Source of the DNA: Effrenium voratum | Taxonomy: Eukaryota > Sar > Dinophyceae > Suessiales > Symbiodiniaceae | Assembly: GCA_963377175.1 (NCBI GenBank) | Contig: CAUJNA010003789.1 | Span: forward strand, 1-64,000 | DNA length: 64,000 nt | Reading direction: 5' to 3' | In this document: piece by piece, positions 23,251 to 33,156 of the stretch | How the letters are laid out: the number at the start of each line of letters is the position of its first letter | Position numbering within the stretch: position 1 is the stretch's first letter | Position numbers and translations under genes: made by a program | The notes under the pieces: model-generated | What the model saw: only the letters and a program-made list of their open reading frames with translations | The model's database searches: none | What the model was told of the DNA's origin: nothing

Positions 23251-24165
23251 CTCCCCCCACCCTCGGCTGGATGCGGTCTGCCAAAAACATGCAAAATCGG
23301 GCCCCAGTTGGGCGAACCAGTATCAAAACGGAGTTGGGCGAACCAGTATCAAAAACGGGTTGGGCGAACCAGTATCAAGCCCCAGCGGGTTGGGTAAACC
23401 AAGCCCAACCCGTTGGGTGTCAAAAAACTCAACAAAAAAGGCCCGCTGCCACTCTTAGCCAGTTTCGGCGTTGAGTGGCAGCGCCAAAAAAACTGGCAAA
23501 ATCTTCACATTTTTTTTTCGACGCTGGCACCGGCCCATCCAGCCGAACATTGCCCCGGCCCAGGGAGATCCGTATGACCGTATGACCGTATGATCCGTAT
23601 GATTCGTATGACTCGGCAAGCCTGGCATTGAAGCCTCAGCCCGAGTCATACGAATCATACGGATCATACGGATCATACGGTCATACAGTGACGGCTTGGC
23701 ACTTTGGGAGTGTACGCCAACCAGGCAACCTGCCTGGCATCGAAGCCTCTGCCTGGCATCGAAGCAGCCTGCCGAGCCGCGCAGTCCGCTGCTGCGCCTG
23801 CTCTGTTCGGGGGTGTACTCGGAGGAGAGTGCCGCCTCCATGCCACTTGCACAGTGGCCGCCACTTTCACAGTGGCCCCTTCCATGCCACTTGTACAGTG
23901 GCCCCTGCCATGCCACTTGTACAGTGGCCCCTGCCATGCCACTTGCACAGTGGCCGCCACTTTCACAGTGGCCCCCCCCCAACACACGACACGACAACGT
24001 CTCCGTCAGCTCGTCGGCGTCACCTTCCTCAAGACAGGGGTCAGGGTGCAATCAAAAAAATCCATGCCAAAATCACGCAAAACCATGCACACCAAGCAAA
24101 TGTCATGCAAAAATCCATGCAAAATCACACCATGCCAAAATCAAGCAATGCGAAAAAAACCGTGC
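23251..24165. repeat. Mixed repeats before the polymerase gene
   Basis: Holds GTTGGGCGAACC units (23310-23420), a CATACGG hairpin (23570-23690), about six units of roughly 26 bases containing CATGCCACTTGTACAGTGG (23835-23975), and CCATGCAAAA units (24055-24150). No gene supported. Confidence 0.7.
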
Positions 24166-24172
24166 AAAACGA

Positions 24173-24293
24173 GCTATTACTCCAGGCCGTGCATACATGT
24201 ACACCCTGGAGTAATAGCATTTTTTCAGCGCAAAACCGTGTAAAAAGCTATTCTCCCCGGCCTTTACGTGCAAGTATACCCGGGGAGAATGCG
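24173..24293. promoter_or_regulatory. Two class-I hairpin modules before the polymerase gene
   Basis: Module 1 (24173-24218) has fully paired arms GCTATTACTCCAGG and CCTGGAGTAATAGC. Module 2 (24247-24293) uses CTCCCCGG and CCGGGGAG at the same place. The arms differ between modules but remain complementary. The last arm ends about 37 bases before the ATG at 24330. Confidence 0.75.
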
Positions 24294-24329
24294 CGGCCGA
24301 GCAAAAAAAACTGGCCCCGTAAAAAAAGA

Positions 24330-27300
24330 ATGGCAAGTTGGGCGAGACAACGACAGCAGATCACGGAGGCCGCGGACGGCGGCGCCCGGGCTCGCACGGG
24401 GGCGGATGGTGCCGTCGTGCTGAACCTGCGGCGCGGCCCGGGGGCCTACGCGCTGCTCTCGCGCGCGGACGGGCAGCTGACCCGGGCGGGCCAGCACTAC
24501 TACTCCCACCTGGGCCTGCGGCCTCCCAGCAAGGACTTCGACTACAACCAGCCCCTCATCCGCGAGGGGCCCAACGACTACATCCTGCTGCGCAACGGGC
24601 AGAAGAAGCTCGTGCGCTCCCTGCAGGGCGGAGAGCACCGGCTGACCAAGCTGGGCAAGGGCTTCTTCCGCGACAAGTACTACGAGTACCTGGTCCACGT
24701 GCCGGTGATCATCCGGGGCAGGCGGCGCAGCGGGCGGAACGCCGGCGCGGGCTACGAGCGCAGGGACTGGCTGCCGGTGAACGAGCTGGGCGGCGCCACG
24801 AGGCACCCGGCGCACCTCACGGAGGAGCAGGTGGCGCAGCGGGTCAGGCAACAAGTGGAGGCCTCGCTGGACCCGGGCGGCCCCATCCTGCAGCTCTCGG
24901 ACGAGACCTACTTCCTCGACCCTGAGGGGCACTGGGTGGTCAGCACCCAGAGCACGCACTACAGGAACTCCAGGACGGAGGTGGAGACGCTCCTGCGCCA
25001 GCGCATGAGGGGCCTGAGGAGCGTGAGCTTCCAGCTGCCCTGCGAGGAGGACGTGCTGCAGAGCGCCTTCGAGGACAAGCCGCTCTGCGTGCCCCGGCAG
25101 CTGGCCGAGCTGCTGCAGCTGAGCGTGGAGGAGGTGTGCGCCGACTTCGACGCCATGCTGCGCCACGACTGGAGGCGCCTCGGCATCTCCGCAGAGGAGG
25201 TGCGAGAGTTCTGCGTGTGGCGCAACGCCCCCATGCGCGTGCTGAGCTCGCAGGGCGACCTGGTGGACAGCTACGACCCGGCGCTGAAGGAGCACCGCAC
25301 CGTGTGCTTCTTCTCCTTCGACGGGCACTGCTACATGTACAGGGCCGTGAAGCGTGTGCTGGAGCGGCAGGCGGCGCGCGTGCTCTACCGGGGCGAGGCG
25401 AGGCAGACCCTGCCGCCCATCCAAGAGTGGAGGCGCTTCGACGCCGCGGACGTGCAGCCGGGGCTGTTCTGGTGCGAGGACCTGCGGGAGGCGCGGCGCC
25501 AGCTCATGGCCGTCGGCGAGAGCCGCAAGGTGGCCATCAGCAGCCCGGCGCAGTACTGCGGGCTGAGGCTGAGGCGGGGCACCAGGATCCGAGAGCTGAG
25601 GAGCACGAGGTGCTGCGGAGGTGGTGCGAGGCGCTCAACCAGGAGTACAGGGGCCAGCGCCTGGCCGGCTTGGCGCACGAGATTTTTTTGAAGCTGCTGA
25701 AGGCGAAGCGGGAAGTGCCCGGCGCGGCGGAGAGGCAGAAGACCCTGGCCGCGCAGGACGGCAAGTGCGCGCTGTGCGGCTGCGGGCTGACGGCCGGCAC
25801 CTGCGAGCTGGACCACGTGGTGCCGGTGAGGCAGGCCTTTGCGGGCAGCGTGCAGATTTTGCAGGCGCTGTGCGGCGACTGCCACAGCGAGAAGACGCTG
25901 AGGGAGAGCGCGCAGCCCACCAGCCTGGAGAGCCGCGTGGCGCCCGGCGTCATGGAGTACGTCCGGAGCCCCAAGCTGCCTCCTCTGGTTTTTGAGGCGC
26001 AGACGTGCGCAAAGGACAGCACGTACGTCGGCGTGGACGTGGTGCGCTGCAGGCGCAACGGGCTGGCCAACGCCCCCTTCCCCCTGCCCATCCTGTGCCC
26101 GGCGGACGGCGTTGAGCCCGTGGACGGCGCGCTGCCGGACCTGGGCTTTGTGGAGGGCTGCTGCGACGCGAGGCAGTCCTGCCTGAACCTGTTGCCGTAC
26201 GTGGGGCCCGGCTGGTACCCGAAGGTTTCGCTGGCCGCGATGCTGGACCTGGGCGTCTGCCGCTGGGACCACATCGTGTTGGGCATCTCCGCGCGGAGCC
26301 ACGTGGACGCGGCGACGCTGCGGCGCGCGCTGGAGCGCATGGACGCCGCGTGGCCCGAAAACGAGGAGCACATGGCCAAGCTCAGCGTGAACGCGATGAT
26401 AGGCCTGTGGGCGCGCAGCACGGAGGTGGTCTACAGCGTGCGCAGCAGCAGCAGCGAGCTGGACGGCGCGGGCGCGGACTTCTCTCAGGCCTTCGCCTAC
26501 GAGGGGGGCATGGTGTGGGACTTTGTCTACGCCAGGAGGCTGCTGAGCAACGGCACCTACCGCCCCATCCACGACGCGGTGCTGGGCTTTGAGCACTGCA
26601 TGGTGGCCAAGGCCCGGCGCATCCTGGACGCGCCGCCGCGGTACCTCGCGCAGGTGAAGACGGACTGCCTGCTGACGCAGCGGCTGCCGAAGCGCTTCGC
26701 GGAGCGGCTGCGGGCGCTGGAGGCGCTGCGCCACCCGGACGGCACGCCGGTCTACCGCGTGGAAGAGACGAAGCCTTTGCTGGGCGGCAGGGCGCCGCGC
26801 ATGGAGGCGGAGCGCCCCAAACAGCGGAGGTGGAACGGAGTGGACGACCCCGTGAACCACTGCCTGGCGGGCAACTCCCTGCTGCTCACGGGCCTGCCGG
26901 GCACCGGAAAGACGCACCTGGCCCGCACCATTGTGCGAGGCTGCGAGAGCAGGGCGAGGCGGTGCACCTGGTGTCCAAGACGCACTGCTCCGCGCAGAAC
27001 CTGGGCCTGGGGGCGCAGACGGCCGACCACTGGGTGCGCAGGTACGTGCGCGGGGGCAGCGCGCAAAAGCTGGACTGGCTGGTGGTGGAGGAGATCACGC
27101 AGCTGGACATGGCGCTCTGGGCGGACCTGGCCTGCGTGGGGCTGAACGCCGACGTGAAGTTCCTGCTGCTGGGAGACTTCCGGCAGCTGCCGGCCGTGCT
27201 GGACTCCTGGGCCGGGCGGCCCATCAGCGCGCCGTTGGAGCACAGCCAGCTGATCCGCGACCTGGCCGGCGGGCACAGGCACGAGCTCACGGAGAACATG

Positions 27301-27785
27301 CGCTCCGACCCCGGCATCTTCAACTTCTTGAAGTGGCTGCGGGTCGGCGAGGAGGCGTGCCCCACGCTGGAGCAGGCCAAGGCGAGGCTGAAGGAGCTCT
27401 ACCCCTCCAAGCCCGGGTGGCCGGACACCACGCTGGTCATCAGCCACAGCAAGCGCATGGCCGTCAACGCAGCGGCGAACCGGGCCCTGGCGCCGGAGGG
27501 CTCCAAGCTCTTGGAGCTGGAGACACACGTCATCCACATAGATTTGGGGTGCCACGAAACGGTACCACAGGTACCACCTGGATTTTGCCAAACTGCAACA
27601 ACCCAAAACAGCCCGCAGAGCATGAGGGTTTGGCCGGGGCTGCGCCTCATCGGGGCCGGCGGAAAGATACCCAAGGGCGTCTTTGTGGCCGTGGCGGAAG
27701 TGGAGCCGGACGGAGTGAGGCTGGACAACGGCATGCGGCTGAAGAACCAGGAGCTGCTGCGGGCCACCCGGCCGAGCCACGCAGT
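24330..27785 (+). pseudogene. Family-B-type DNA polymerase with inserted HNH nuclease, fused to SF1 helicase
   Basis: Starts at ATG 24330 (MASWARQRQQITEAADGG); the open frame upstream is only satellite. Segment 1 (to about 25590) holds a conserved N-terminal region (FDYNQPLIREGPNDYILL, then a CVPRQLAELL region). A frameshift leads into segment 2 (to about 26945). An HNH nuclease at 25766-25895 has the pattern C-x2-C, LDHVVP, C-x2-CH. Palm-like motifs follow: A (VGVDVVRC, about 26025), B (KLSVNAMIG, about 26377) and C (VKTDCLL, about 26655). After a second frameshift comes an SF1 helicase of the Pif1/RecD kind: Walker A GLPGTGKTH (about 26890), WLVVEEIT, LLLGDFRQLPAV, ending at SHAVTYAS. I recall the same polymerase-HNH-helicase layout in fungal and protist ORFs. 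It would replicate the viral genome. Confidence 0.75.
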
Positions 27786-28436
27786 TACCTACGCCAGCTC
27801 CTGGAGCTTTTCTGCGGCACCAAGTCGGTGGGCAGGGCCTTCGAGGCGGCGGGCTGGGAGGTCGTCTCCCTGGACATCGTGTCGAAATTTGAGCCCACCA
27901 TCCTGTGCGACATCCGGAGCTGGGACTACACTACGTTCCCGCCGGGGCACTTCGACATGGTCTGGGCCAGCCCGGTCTGCACGGAATACAGCCGCGCGCG
28001 CCCGCGGCGGCTCCTGGAGGGTGACGCGCTAGTCCTCAGCGCCCTTGAGATCATTGCGCACTTTGACCCGCTCATGTGGATTGTGGAGAACCCGGCCACC
28101 GGGCTGCTGAAGACCCGGCCGTTCATGGAGCGTCTGCCCTGGGTGGACGTGACCTACTGCAAGTACGGAACTCCGTACAGGAAGCAGACGCGGCTGTGGA
28201 CCAACATGCGCTGGAGACCGAGCCGAGGGCTGTGCAGGCCCGGCAGCCGCTGCGAGGCGTGGCAGGACGGCAGGCACCTCCGGGCCGCGCAGCGGGGGCC
28301 GCGGCTGATGGAGGGGCAGTACGAGAGGGTCAGCCAATCGCGCGAGCTGCTCTACAGCGTCCCTGCTGCGCTGTGCGAGGAGATTGCGCGCGCGGCCACG
28401 GAGGAGCTTGCGGAGCGGCTGAGCATTCCGGACTAG
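27786..28436 (+). pseudogene. Viral C5 cytosine DNA methyltransferase
   Basis: About 215 residues in a third frame, continuing without a clear start codon from the helicase; the junction falls right after the helicase motif SHAVTYAS. SAM-binding motif I is LLELFCGTKSVG, followed by VVSLDI. Motif IV reads WASPVCTEYS, where related viral and phage enzymes usually have SPPCTEYS; the catalytic Cys is kept. Then come IVENPATGLLK and YCKYGTPYRKQTRLWTN, typical of this phage/algal-virus family. It ends at TAG 28434-28436. It could be a C-terminal domain joined to the helicase by a frameshift, or a separate gene whose start was lost. It would methylate viral or host DNA. Confidence 0.8.
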
Positions 28437-28488
28437 GCTTCCTCTGGAAAAATGCCATTTTTCCATGTTTTTGCATGTTTTTTTTGGC

Positions 28489-28817
28489 GGTGCCACTAAA
28501 CGCCAAAAATGGCGCAGAGGGGCACCCCCCGCCTTTTTTCTCGTTTTTGGGCGCATTCAAAAGCGGTGCCACGTTTCACCAAAAATGGTGAAGAGGGGCA
28601 CCCCCGCCTTTTTTCTCGTTTTTTGCTCAACTTCAAAAGCGGTGTCACTAAACTTCAAAAATGAAGAAGAGGGACACCGGGCCTCTTTTCTCGTTTTTGG
28701 GCGCACTCAAAAGCGGTGTCACGTTTCACCAAAAATGGTGAAGAGGGACACCCCCGCCTTTTTTCTTGTTTTGCTCAACTTAAGCGGTGTCACGCTTCAT
28801 CAAAAATGAAGCACACC
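28489..28817. terminator. Five class-II hairpins between converging genes
   Basis: Hairpins at 28489-28526, 28565-28602, 28641-28678, 28715-28752 and 28786-28817, each framed by GGTGYC...GRCACC around an AAAAAT loop. Inner stems differ but pair: CGCC/GGCG, TTCACC/GGTGAA, CTTC/GAAG, GCTTCAT/ATGAAGC. Pyrimidine runs follow each. They lie exactly between the methyltransferase stop (plus) and the MCP stop (minus), so they could end transcripts from both sides. Confidence 0.7.
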
Positions 28818-28822
28818 GGGCC

Positions 28823-30080
28823 TTAGTCAAGCACAGAGACGCCCGTGCCGGAGAGCGTCACCAGCTGGTAGGCCACCAAATGAATGAACAGGTCCGTCAT
28901 CGTGCCGTCCAGGCCTTGAAGGTGAACCGGGCAAGGTCGCCCGAGCGGGTGCTGACGCCACTCAGCGGCATCTTGGGCACGCGCTCGGTGGGAAAGCCGG
29001 CAATGAAGCTGTGGCGCAGGTAGCCCACGCGGCCGATGTCGATGTTGCGCACCGTGTCGTCGTAGGTGCCCGCGAGGACGGAGAGGAAGTGGAAGTGCTC
29101 CGAGGCTCCCTTCATGGGGTTGTAGGCTGCCCAGCTGCATCTGAGACTCCAGGAGGCTGTCCTCCTGCCTCGCCGCGTCGATGGGGGCCATGTCCCGGGT
29201 TGGCCAGCAAGTGGATCTTGGAGCCCGCGTCGTTGTCCCAAAAAGTCACGAACGCGCCCATGAGTTTCGTGAAGGCGCGCGCCACGGTGACGTTGTGCTC
29301 CGCCACGCCGTTCGGGACGCTGGACTGCTGCGTGTGCACCGTGGGGTAGCTGAACACCAGGGACCTTCCTGAGAGGAGCACGCGGTTGAAGGACTCCACC
29401 AGCGCAGAGTCCAGGACGACCTGGGAGGCCAGAACTCGGACGTTCTGGATCTCAAAGTCGGTGCTCAGCGTGGCCCCCGCCGGGTGCGCCCCGGCGTTCT
29501 CGGACCACAGCGCAGTGGTGGCGTCCGCAAACTCAATTTCTATCACCAGGTTCAGCTGCGGCGGCAGCATCTTCCCGCAGCGCAGGATGCCCACCATGGT
29601 GGGGCGCAGCAGCACGTCCGCGTAGCCGCCCTGGTGCACCGCGCGGGCGATGCGCGGGTCGTTCACTTCGTCGAAACCCTCCATGGCCTTGTTGCGGTTG
29701 TACTCCCGGCCCTTCAGCAGGTCGTGCACGGCCACGGTGCGCCCGTAGTAGTTGATGTCGTCGCAGCGCTGGCCGTTGGCGAAGACCTGGACGCGCTGGA
29801 CGAAGCAGGCGGGGTTGGGCGTGGCCGGGGCCAGCGGGTTGGTGCCGTCCGTGTTCCTGACGCGGAAGGCGATCTTGATGGACTCGGGGTCGATGAAGGA
29901 CGTGCCGCTGGTCAGCGGGATGCGGCAGACCCTAGAGGTTGTGGGGGAGAAGGAGCTCAGCGAGCTGGGGAAGTACTGCACGTCATGCCGCGCCGTCACG
30001 TAGCTGGTGTTGCTTGTTTTCAGCTTGTAGTCCAGGCTCTGCATCAGCTCATCCTGGGCTCCGGCGGTGACTACCTCCAT
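28823..30080 (-). pseudogene. Major capsid protein (double jelly-roll type), copy A
   Basis: Starts at 30080 (MEVVTAGAQDELMQSLDYK) and ends at TAA 28823-28825, about 415 codons. The frame is open from 30080 to about 29200; frame changes follow near 29200, 29130 and 28915. Features typical of Polinton-like capsid proteins: N-terminal SSFSPTTSRVCRIPLTSG, FRVRNTDG, VQVFANGQR followed by DDINYYG, and a C-terminal jelly-roll part with FHFLSVLAGTYDDTVRNIDI and YLRHSFIAGFPT. The fold assignment is from sequence character, gene order and size, not from a structure search. It forms the trimeric hexon-like capsomer. A second copy is at 62631-63883. Confidence 0.8.
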
Positions 30081-30085
30081 GCTTG

Positions 30086-30093
30086 TTTATATA
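30086..30093 (-). promoter_or_regulatory. TATA-like element before MCP (copy A)
   Basis: Minus strand reads TATATAAACAAGCATGG, so a TATA box lies 5 bases upstream of the start codon. The same sequence precedes the other MCP copies (about 35228-35235 and 62618-62625). Confidence 0.5.
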
Positions 30094-30124
30094 CACGCAT
30101 TTTGACTCGTACGGCGAAGGAAAA

Positions 30125-30316
30125 CTATTCCTCCAGTGCGTATATAGATATACGGACGAGAAGAATAGCGTTTTGTGGCGCAAAAACCGTGCAAAAGATA
30201 TATTACTCCTGTCCGTATATGGATATACGGACAGGAGTAATAGCTTTTCTCAGCGCAAAACCGTGCAAAAGCTATTAGTCCAGGGTGTATATTCATATAC
30301 GGCCTGGACTGATAGC
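30125..30316. promoter_or_regulatory. Three class-I hairpin modules between MCP and the Gly/Ala-rich gene
   Basis: Module 2 (30201-30242) has perfect 20-base arms, from TATTACTCCTG inward, around a 2-base loop. Module 3 (30271-30316) has GCTATTAGTCCAGG against CCTGGACTGATAGC. Module 1 (30125-30169) is less well paired. Spacers carry GCGCAAAACCGTGCAAAA. Confidence 0.75.
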
Positions 30317-30385
30317 ATTTTTTCAGCGCAAAGCCGTGCAAAACCGTGCAAAAATAAACTCTCCCCCAGGAGGGTTTTATTTTTT

Positions 30386-31604
30386 TTAAGCAGCCTCAAT
30401 GTCTCGCGCCAGCTGGTCAAAGCTGGGCGGAGGCAAGCTCCGGCGTCCGGAACTGGAGCTCGCCCGTGAGCTTGGCTGGGACTGGGGCAGAGCCACGGGG
30501 TTCAGGCCCCAGGAGAAGGGGCGCGGCGTGTTGGACTGCGCCTGCACGCGGAAGCCGGACTGCGAGGAGGCGCGGCTGCTTGCGGGGCTGCCGGACGTGC
30601 TGCTGCCTGAGCGCAGCGTGAAGTGCTGAGGCTGAGTGGCGTCATTCATGTTGTTGGCGGACCGGACGTCCTGCACTGCCGCGTCCTCGCTGCCCTGCTG
30701 GGGCCGGAAGAGCGTGTTCTCGAGGACCCAGCCCGTGCCGCGCGCGAGGCCGTAGGCTGCGCCGCCTGCGAGCCCCACGGCCAACCCAGCCGTCGCCGCC
30801 GCGCCAACTCCCGCCGCGCCAGCCAACGTTCCAGCAACCTCGCCCGCGGTGGGCGCCAGGGCTGCGGCCCCCTCGGCCAGGCCCCCCAGGTACCCAAAGG
30901 CTCCGCCCACGCCCTCGGCGGCAACGGCCACCTCGCCCTCCTCCGCTGCCACGGCCGCCGTCTCCTCAACGGCCTGCGCCGCGCCGCGCTCCACCTCCTG
31001 CGCGCGCTGCCCCGCCTCGTCCAGGAGGCGCTCCACGTCACTGGGCCGGCCTATGATCTGCGGAGGCGGCTGCGCCGGGCCCGGACGGGGCAGCACGTTC
31101 AGGCGCACGTACTCCGCTGCGTCCTGGGGCAGCTGAGAGCGGAAGGCCTGCGCGGCTGCGAGCCCCGCCGCTCCTGCGCCTATGAGGTCCGCTGCCGCCT
31201 GCGCGCCGTCTGCAGTGCCGCGCAGACGGTCCGTGATGGAGGGCGGCCCCTGCCCGTTGCTGGCCAGCGCGCCGGCCTTCGGGGTCTCCCGCCAGGTCGT
31301 CCTCAACAAAGCGGGTTCCGCCGTACCCTTGGTACCTCCGCGCAAGGCGCACGTCCTCGTCCGTGGCCTCTGCGGGAGTGCGGAAGCCTTCCTCGGGAAT
31401 TGCCTGCAGAGGCGTGTGCTGCAGGGGCCGGGGTTGGGGTCCTCGCTGGACTGACAAAATCGTCCAGGTAGAAGTGGCTTGTGAGAACGAGGTGGCCTTG
31501 CGGTCCGGCTGGTCCAGGGGCAGCGGCTCGTTCCGCTCCAGGTAGCCCACCACCTGCTCAAAGCGCGGGCGCTGGTTGAAGCCGTGCGCCCGAAGTGTCT
31601 TCAT
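30386..31604 (-). pseudogene. Gly/Ala-rich virion-type protein, copy A
   Basis: Starts at 31604 (MKTLRAHGFNQRPRFEQVVGYLERN). Its ATG follows the TAA of the preceding gene without a gap (TAAATG). The end is at 30386 (SFDQLARDIEAA). About 400 residues, with frame changes near 31490, 31430 and 31280. The middle (30750-30950) is a long run of Ala, Gly and Val that could lie in or on a membrane (for example AGVGAAATAGLAVGLAGGAA). The C-terminal third is Ser/Gln/Pro-rich. I do not recognise the family. Position directly before MCP suggests a minor virion protein. In copy C/D this gene is split by the 19.3-kb insertion. Confidence 0.6.
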
Positions 31605-31895
31605 TTACTGTTGCGCAACTTCGTCCGCCGCCCGTTCCACGCCCCGGCGCTCGGCCCGCGCGTAGCGCAGCTGGGGTACCTGGCGGTGCACGGCCTCCGT
31701 CAGCCGGCTCACGTCGTCCAGGTGCCGCTGCCCCTCCTGCGCCTGCCTGCGCTCGCCCAGCCAGTTGTTGAAGGCCCGCGCCTCCTCCAGTTCTCGGTAG
31801 CGCTTCAGCAGCAGCGGCTGCAAGTTGTAACTGGGGTACGTCTTGCGGAACCACCGGAGCATCCGCGGCTCGTTGCGGGGTTCGATCGACATCAT
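31605..31895 (-). CDS. Small charged protein (96 residues), copy A
   Basis: Complete open frame starting MMSIEPRNEPRMLRWFRK and ending in a charged, probably helical tail (DDVSRLTEAVHRQVPQLRYA). A TATAAAA element lies 2 bases before the ATG. The stop codon touches the ATG of the next gene. It is kept in copy C as two fragments, so it is a real virus gene. Family not recognised; a virion or assembly role is a guess from its place among capsid genes. Confidence 0.65.
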   Translation of the reverse strand: MMSIEPRNEPRMLRWFRKTYPSYNLQPLLLKRYRELEEARAFNNWLGERRQAQEGQRHLDDVSRLTEAVHRQVPQLRYARAERRGVERAADEVAQQ

Positions 31896-31897
31896 GC

Positions 31898-31904
31898 TTT
31901 TATA
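31898..31904 (-). promoter_or_regulatory. TATAAAA before the 96-residue gene
   Basis: Minus strand reads GGTATAAAAGCATGATG. The element sits almost on the start codon, like that of MCP. Confidence 0.45.
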
Positions 31905-32306
31905 CCAGTACGCTTGCGCCTGTGGTCAGCCGGTCATAAGCGGACTGCCTCTCCAGCATGCGCAGGGCGCGCTGCTGCTCTCTTGTGAGCTGAGGCGCCT
32001 CCGGTTCAGCCGGCGCCGGTGCCTCAGCCGGTGCCTCCGCCGGTGCCTCTGCTGGGGTGCCTCCGCCGGTGCCTCCGCCGGCGTCTCAAGTGGAGGCTTT
32101 GGCTTGCGCTTTGGAGCAGCCGGCTCAGTAGGCACGTCCTGCTTCGGTTTGTTCTTGCTCCCAGGGGGCCTGCCCCGCCGTTTCGGTTCCGGTTCCGGCG
32201 CAGCGTGTGGCGTAGCGTGTGGCGCAGCGTGTGGCGCAGCGTGCGTGTCCGGCGCAGCGTGCACCTCCGCCTCTTGCGCCTCCGCCTCGTGTTCGGTTGG
32301 CTCCAT
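31900..32306 (-). pseudogene. AT-hook, Ala/Pro-rich protein, copy A
   Basis: Starts at 32306 (MEPTEHEAEAQEAEVHAAP). It has His/Ala/Pro repeats, a canonical AT-hook with basic flanks (KRRGRPPGSKNKPK), a Lys/Pro segment, then Ala/Pro/Glu repeats. A frame change in the Ala/Pro repeat diverts the annotated frame to a stop at 31926. The alternative frame ends LTREQQRALRMLERQ and stops at about 31900. The AT-hook binds the minor groove of AT-rich DNA, so a core or DNA-packing role is likely. TATAATTAAATG precedes the start. Copy C lacks two residues of the hook. Confidence 0.6.
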
Positions 32307-32310
32307 TTAA

Positions 32311-33064
32311 TTATACGTGGTCAAGATATAACACGAACGACAAAGACGACCCGCGAAGCCGGACGACGTTGCCGTCCAGGTCGGTCAGGCGGAAGCGCAT
32401 GTGCCTCAGGGTAACCGGGCCCCTGAGGGCCATGAAGTGCCCGTCGTGAGCCCGTCTCCACAATGGTACCCACTCCGCTCTTCAGCGTGATCTTGGAGAG
32501 GATGTCGTCGCCCAGGTTGCCCAGCACTCTGCTGGCGTTGGCCAGCTGGGCGCAGCGCAGGTAGACCTCGTTGTGCGCCATCATCCGGACAAACTCAAAG
32601 ACCTGCTGCCCGCCGGAGACAAAGCTCGGGCCCAGCGTGTGGTCCACGCTGAAGGGCTTGGTGGGAGAGGCGGGCGGCGCAGCAGGGTAGTCCGCGGCAT
32701 CAGGGAATTGCTGGCGCAGCTCCAGGTCGTTCAGGATGAGCCTGTTGCCGTCGTAGGCTACGCTCAGGCTGTTCGTGGTCTCGCTATAGGTGGCGGTGGC
32801 AAAGTTGGAGCTGATCCAGGCGGCCAACCGTGCGCCAGTGTACGCGCCCTCGGGCAACAACGCCCAGTTCAGCGTGCCCAGCGCGGCGTCGACCCAGTAG
32901 AGGTAGCGGCCCCGGTCCGTCGAGAGGAAGCTGTCGGCCAGGCGGATCTTGTAGACGGCAAGCCGGGCGTCGCTCTGCAAGTGCAGGGACTCTCCCAGGT
33001 CTACCTCAAAGTCGCTGTCCGAGCCGGCCACTCTCTTGCGGCTGTCCACGTAGATAGTGGTCAT
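32311..33064 (-). pseudogene. Penton-like minor capsid protein, copy A
   Basis: Starts at 33064 (MTTIYVDSRKRVAGSDSDFE), about 250 residues. Segments include LHLQSDARLAVYKIRLADSF, YLYWVDAALGTLNWALLPEG, NDLELRQQFPDAADYPAA and DDILSKITLKSGVGTIVETGS. A 2-base loss near 32447 moves the last 45 codons to another frame, ending FVLYLDHV at TAA 32311-32313. Size, the opening MTTIYVDSRKR and the place between ATPase and MCP fit the single jelly-roll penton protein of Polinton-like viruses. The identification is by context and sequence character, not by search. Confidence 0.65.
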
Positions 33065-33072
33065 CCTTTTCT

Positions 33073-33156
33073 TTAGGAACGTCCGTCACACTTCGCGTTG
33101 ATCAGCGTGGAGCTGGCGAACAGCTTCTGGCCCAGGAAGCTGAGCGCCGCTCCCAT
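33073..33156 (-). CDS. Small MGAALS ORF, copy A
   Basis: 27 codons, starting MGAALSFLGQKLFASS and ending KCDGRS before TAA. It overlaps the 3' end of the ATPase gene in another frame and stops 9 bases before the penton ATG. The start MGAALS fits an N-myristoylation signal (Gly2, small residue at 6). In copies B and C the same frame reads on without a stop into the penton protein. Confidence 0.5.
   Translation of the reverse strand: MGAALSFLGQKLFASSTLINAKCDGRS

Noticed and set aside
20967..23474. Very long open frames (up to 659 codons) rich in SLVSLVSLVS
   Set aside because: They arise from a 9-base satellite without stop codons, open in several frames and on both strands.
23628..24329. N-terminal extension of the polymerase frame
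   Set aside because: The upstream 700 bases are repeats and hairpins; ATG 24330 lies right after the viral hairpins and begins the protein-like sequence.
24264..27780. Long minus-strand frames opposite the polymerase/helicase
   Set aside because: They lack motifs and exist because of the high G+C content; the plus strand carries the catalytic motifs.
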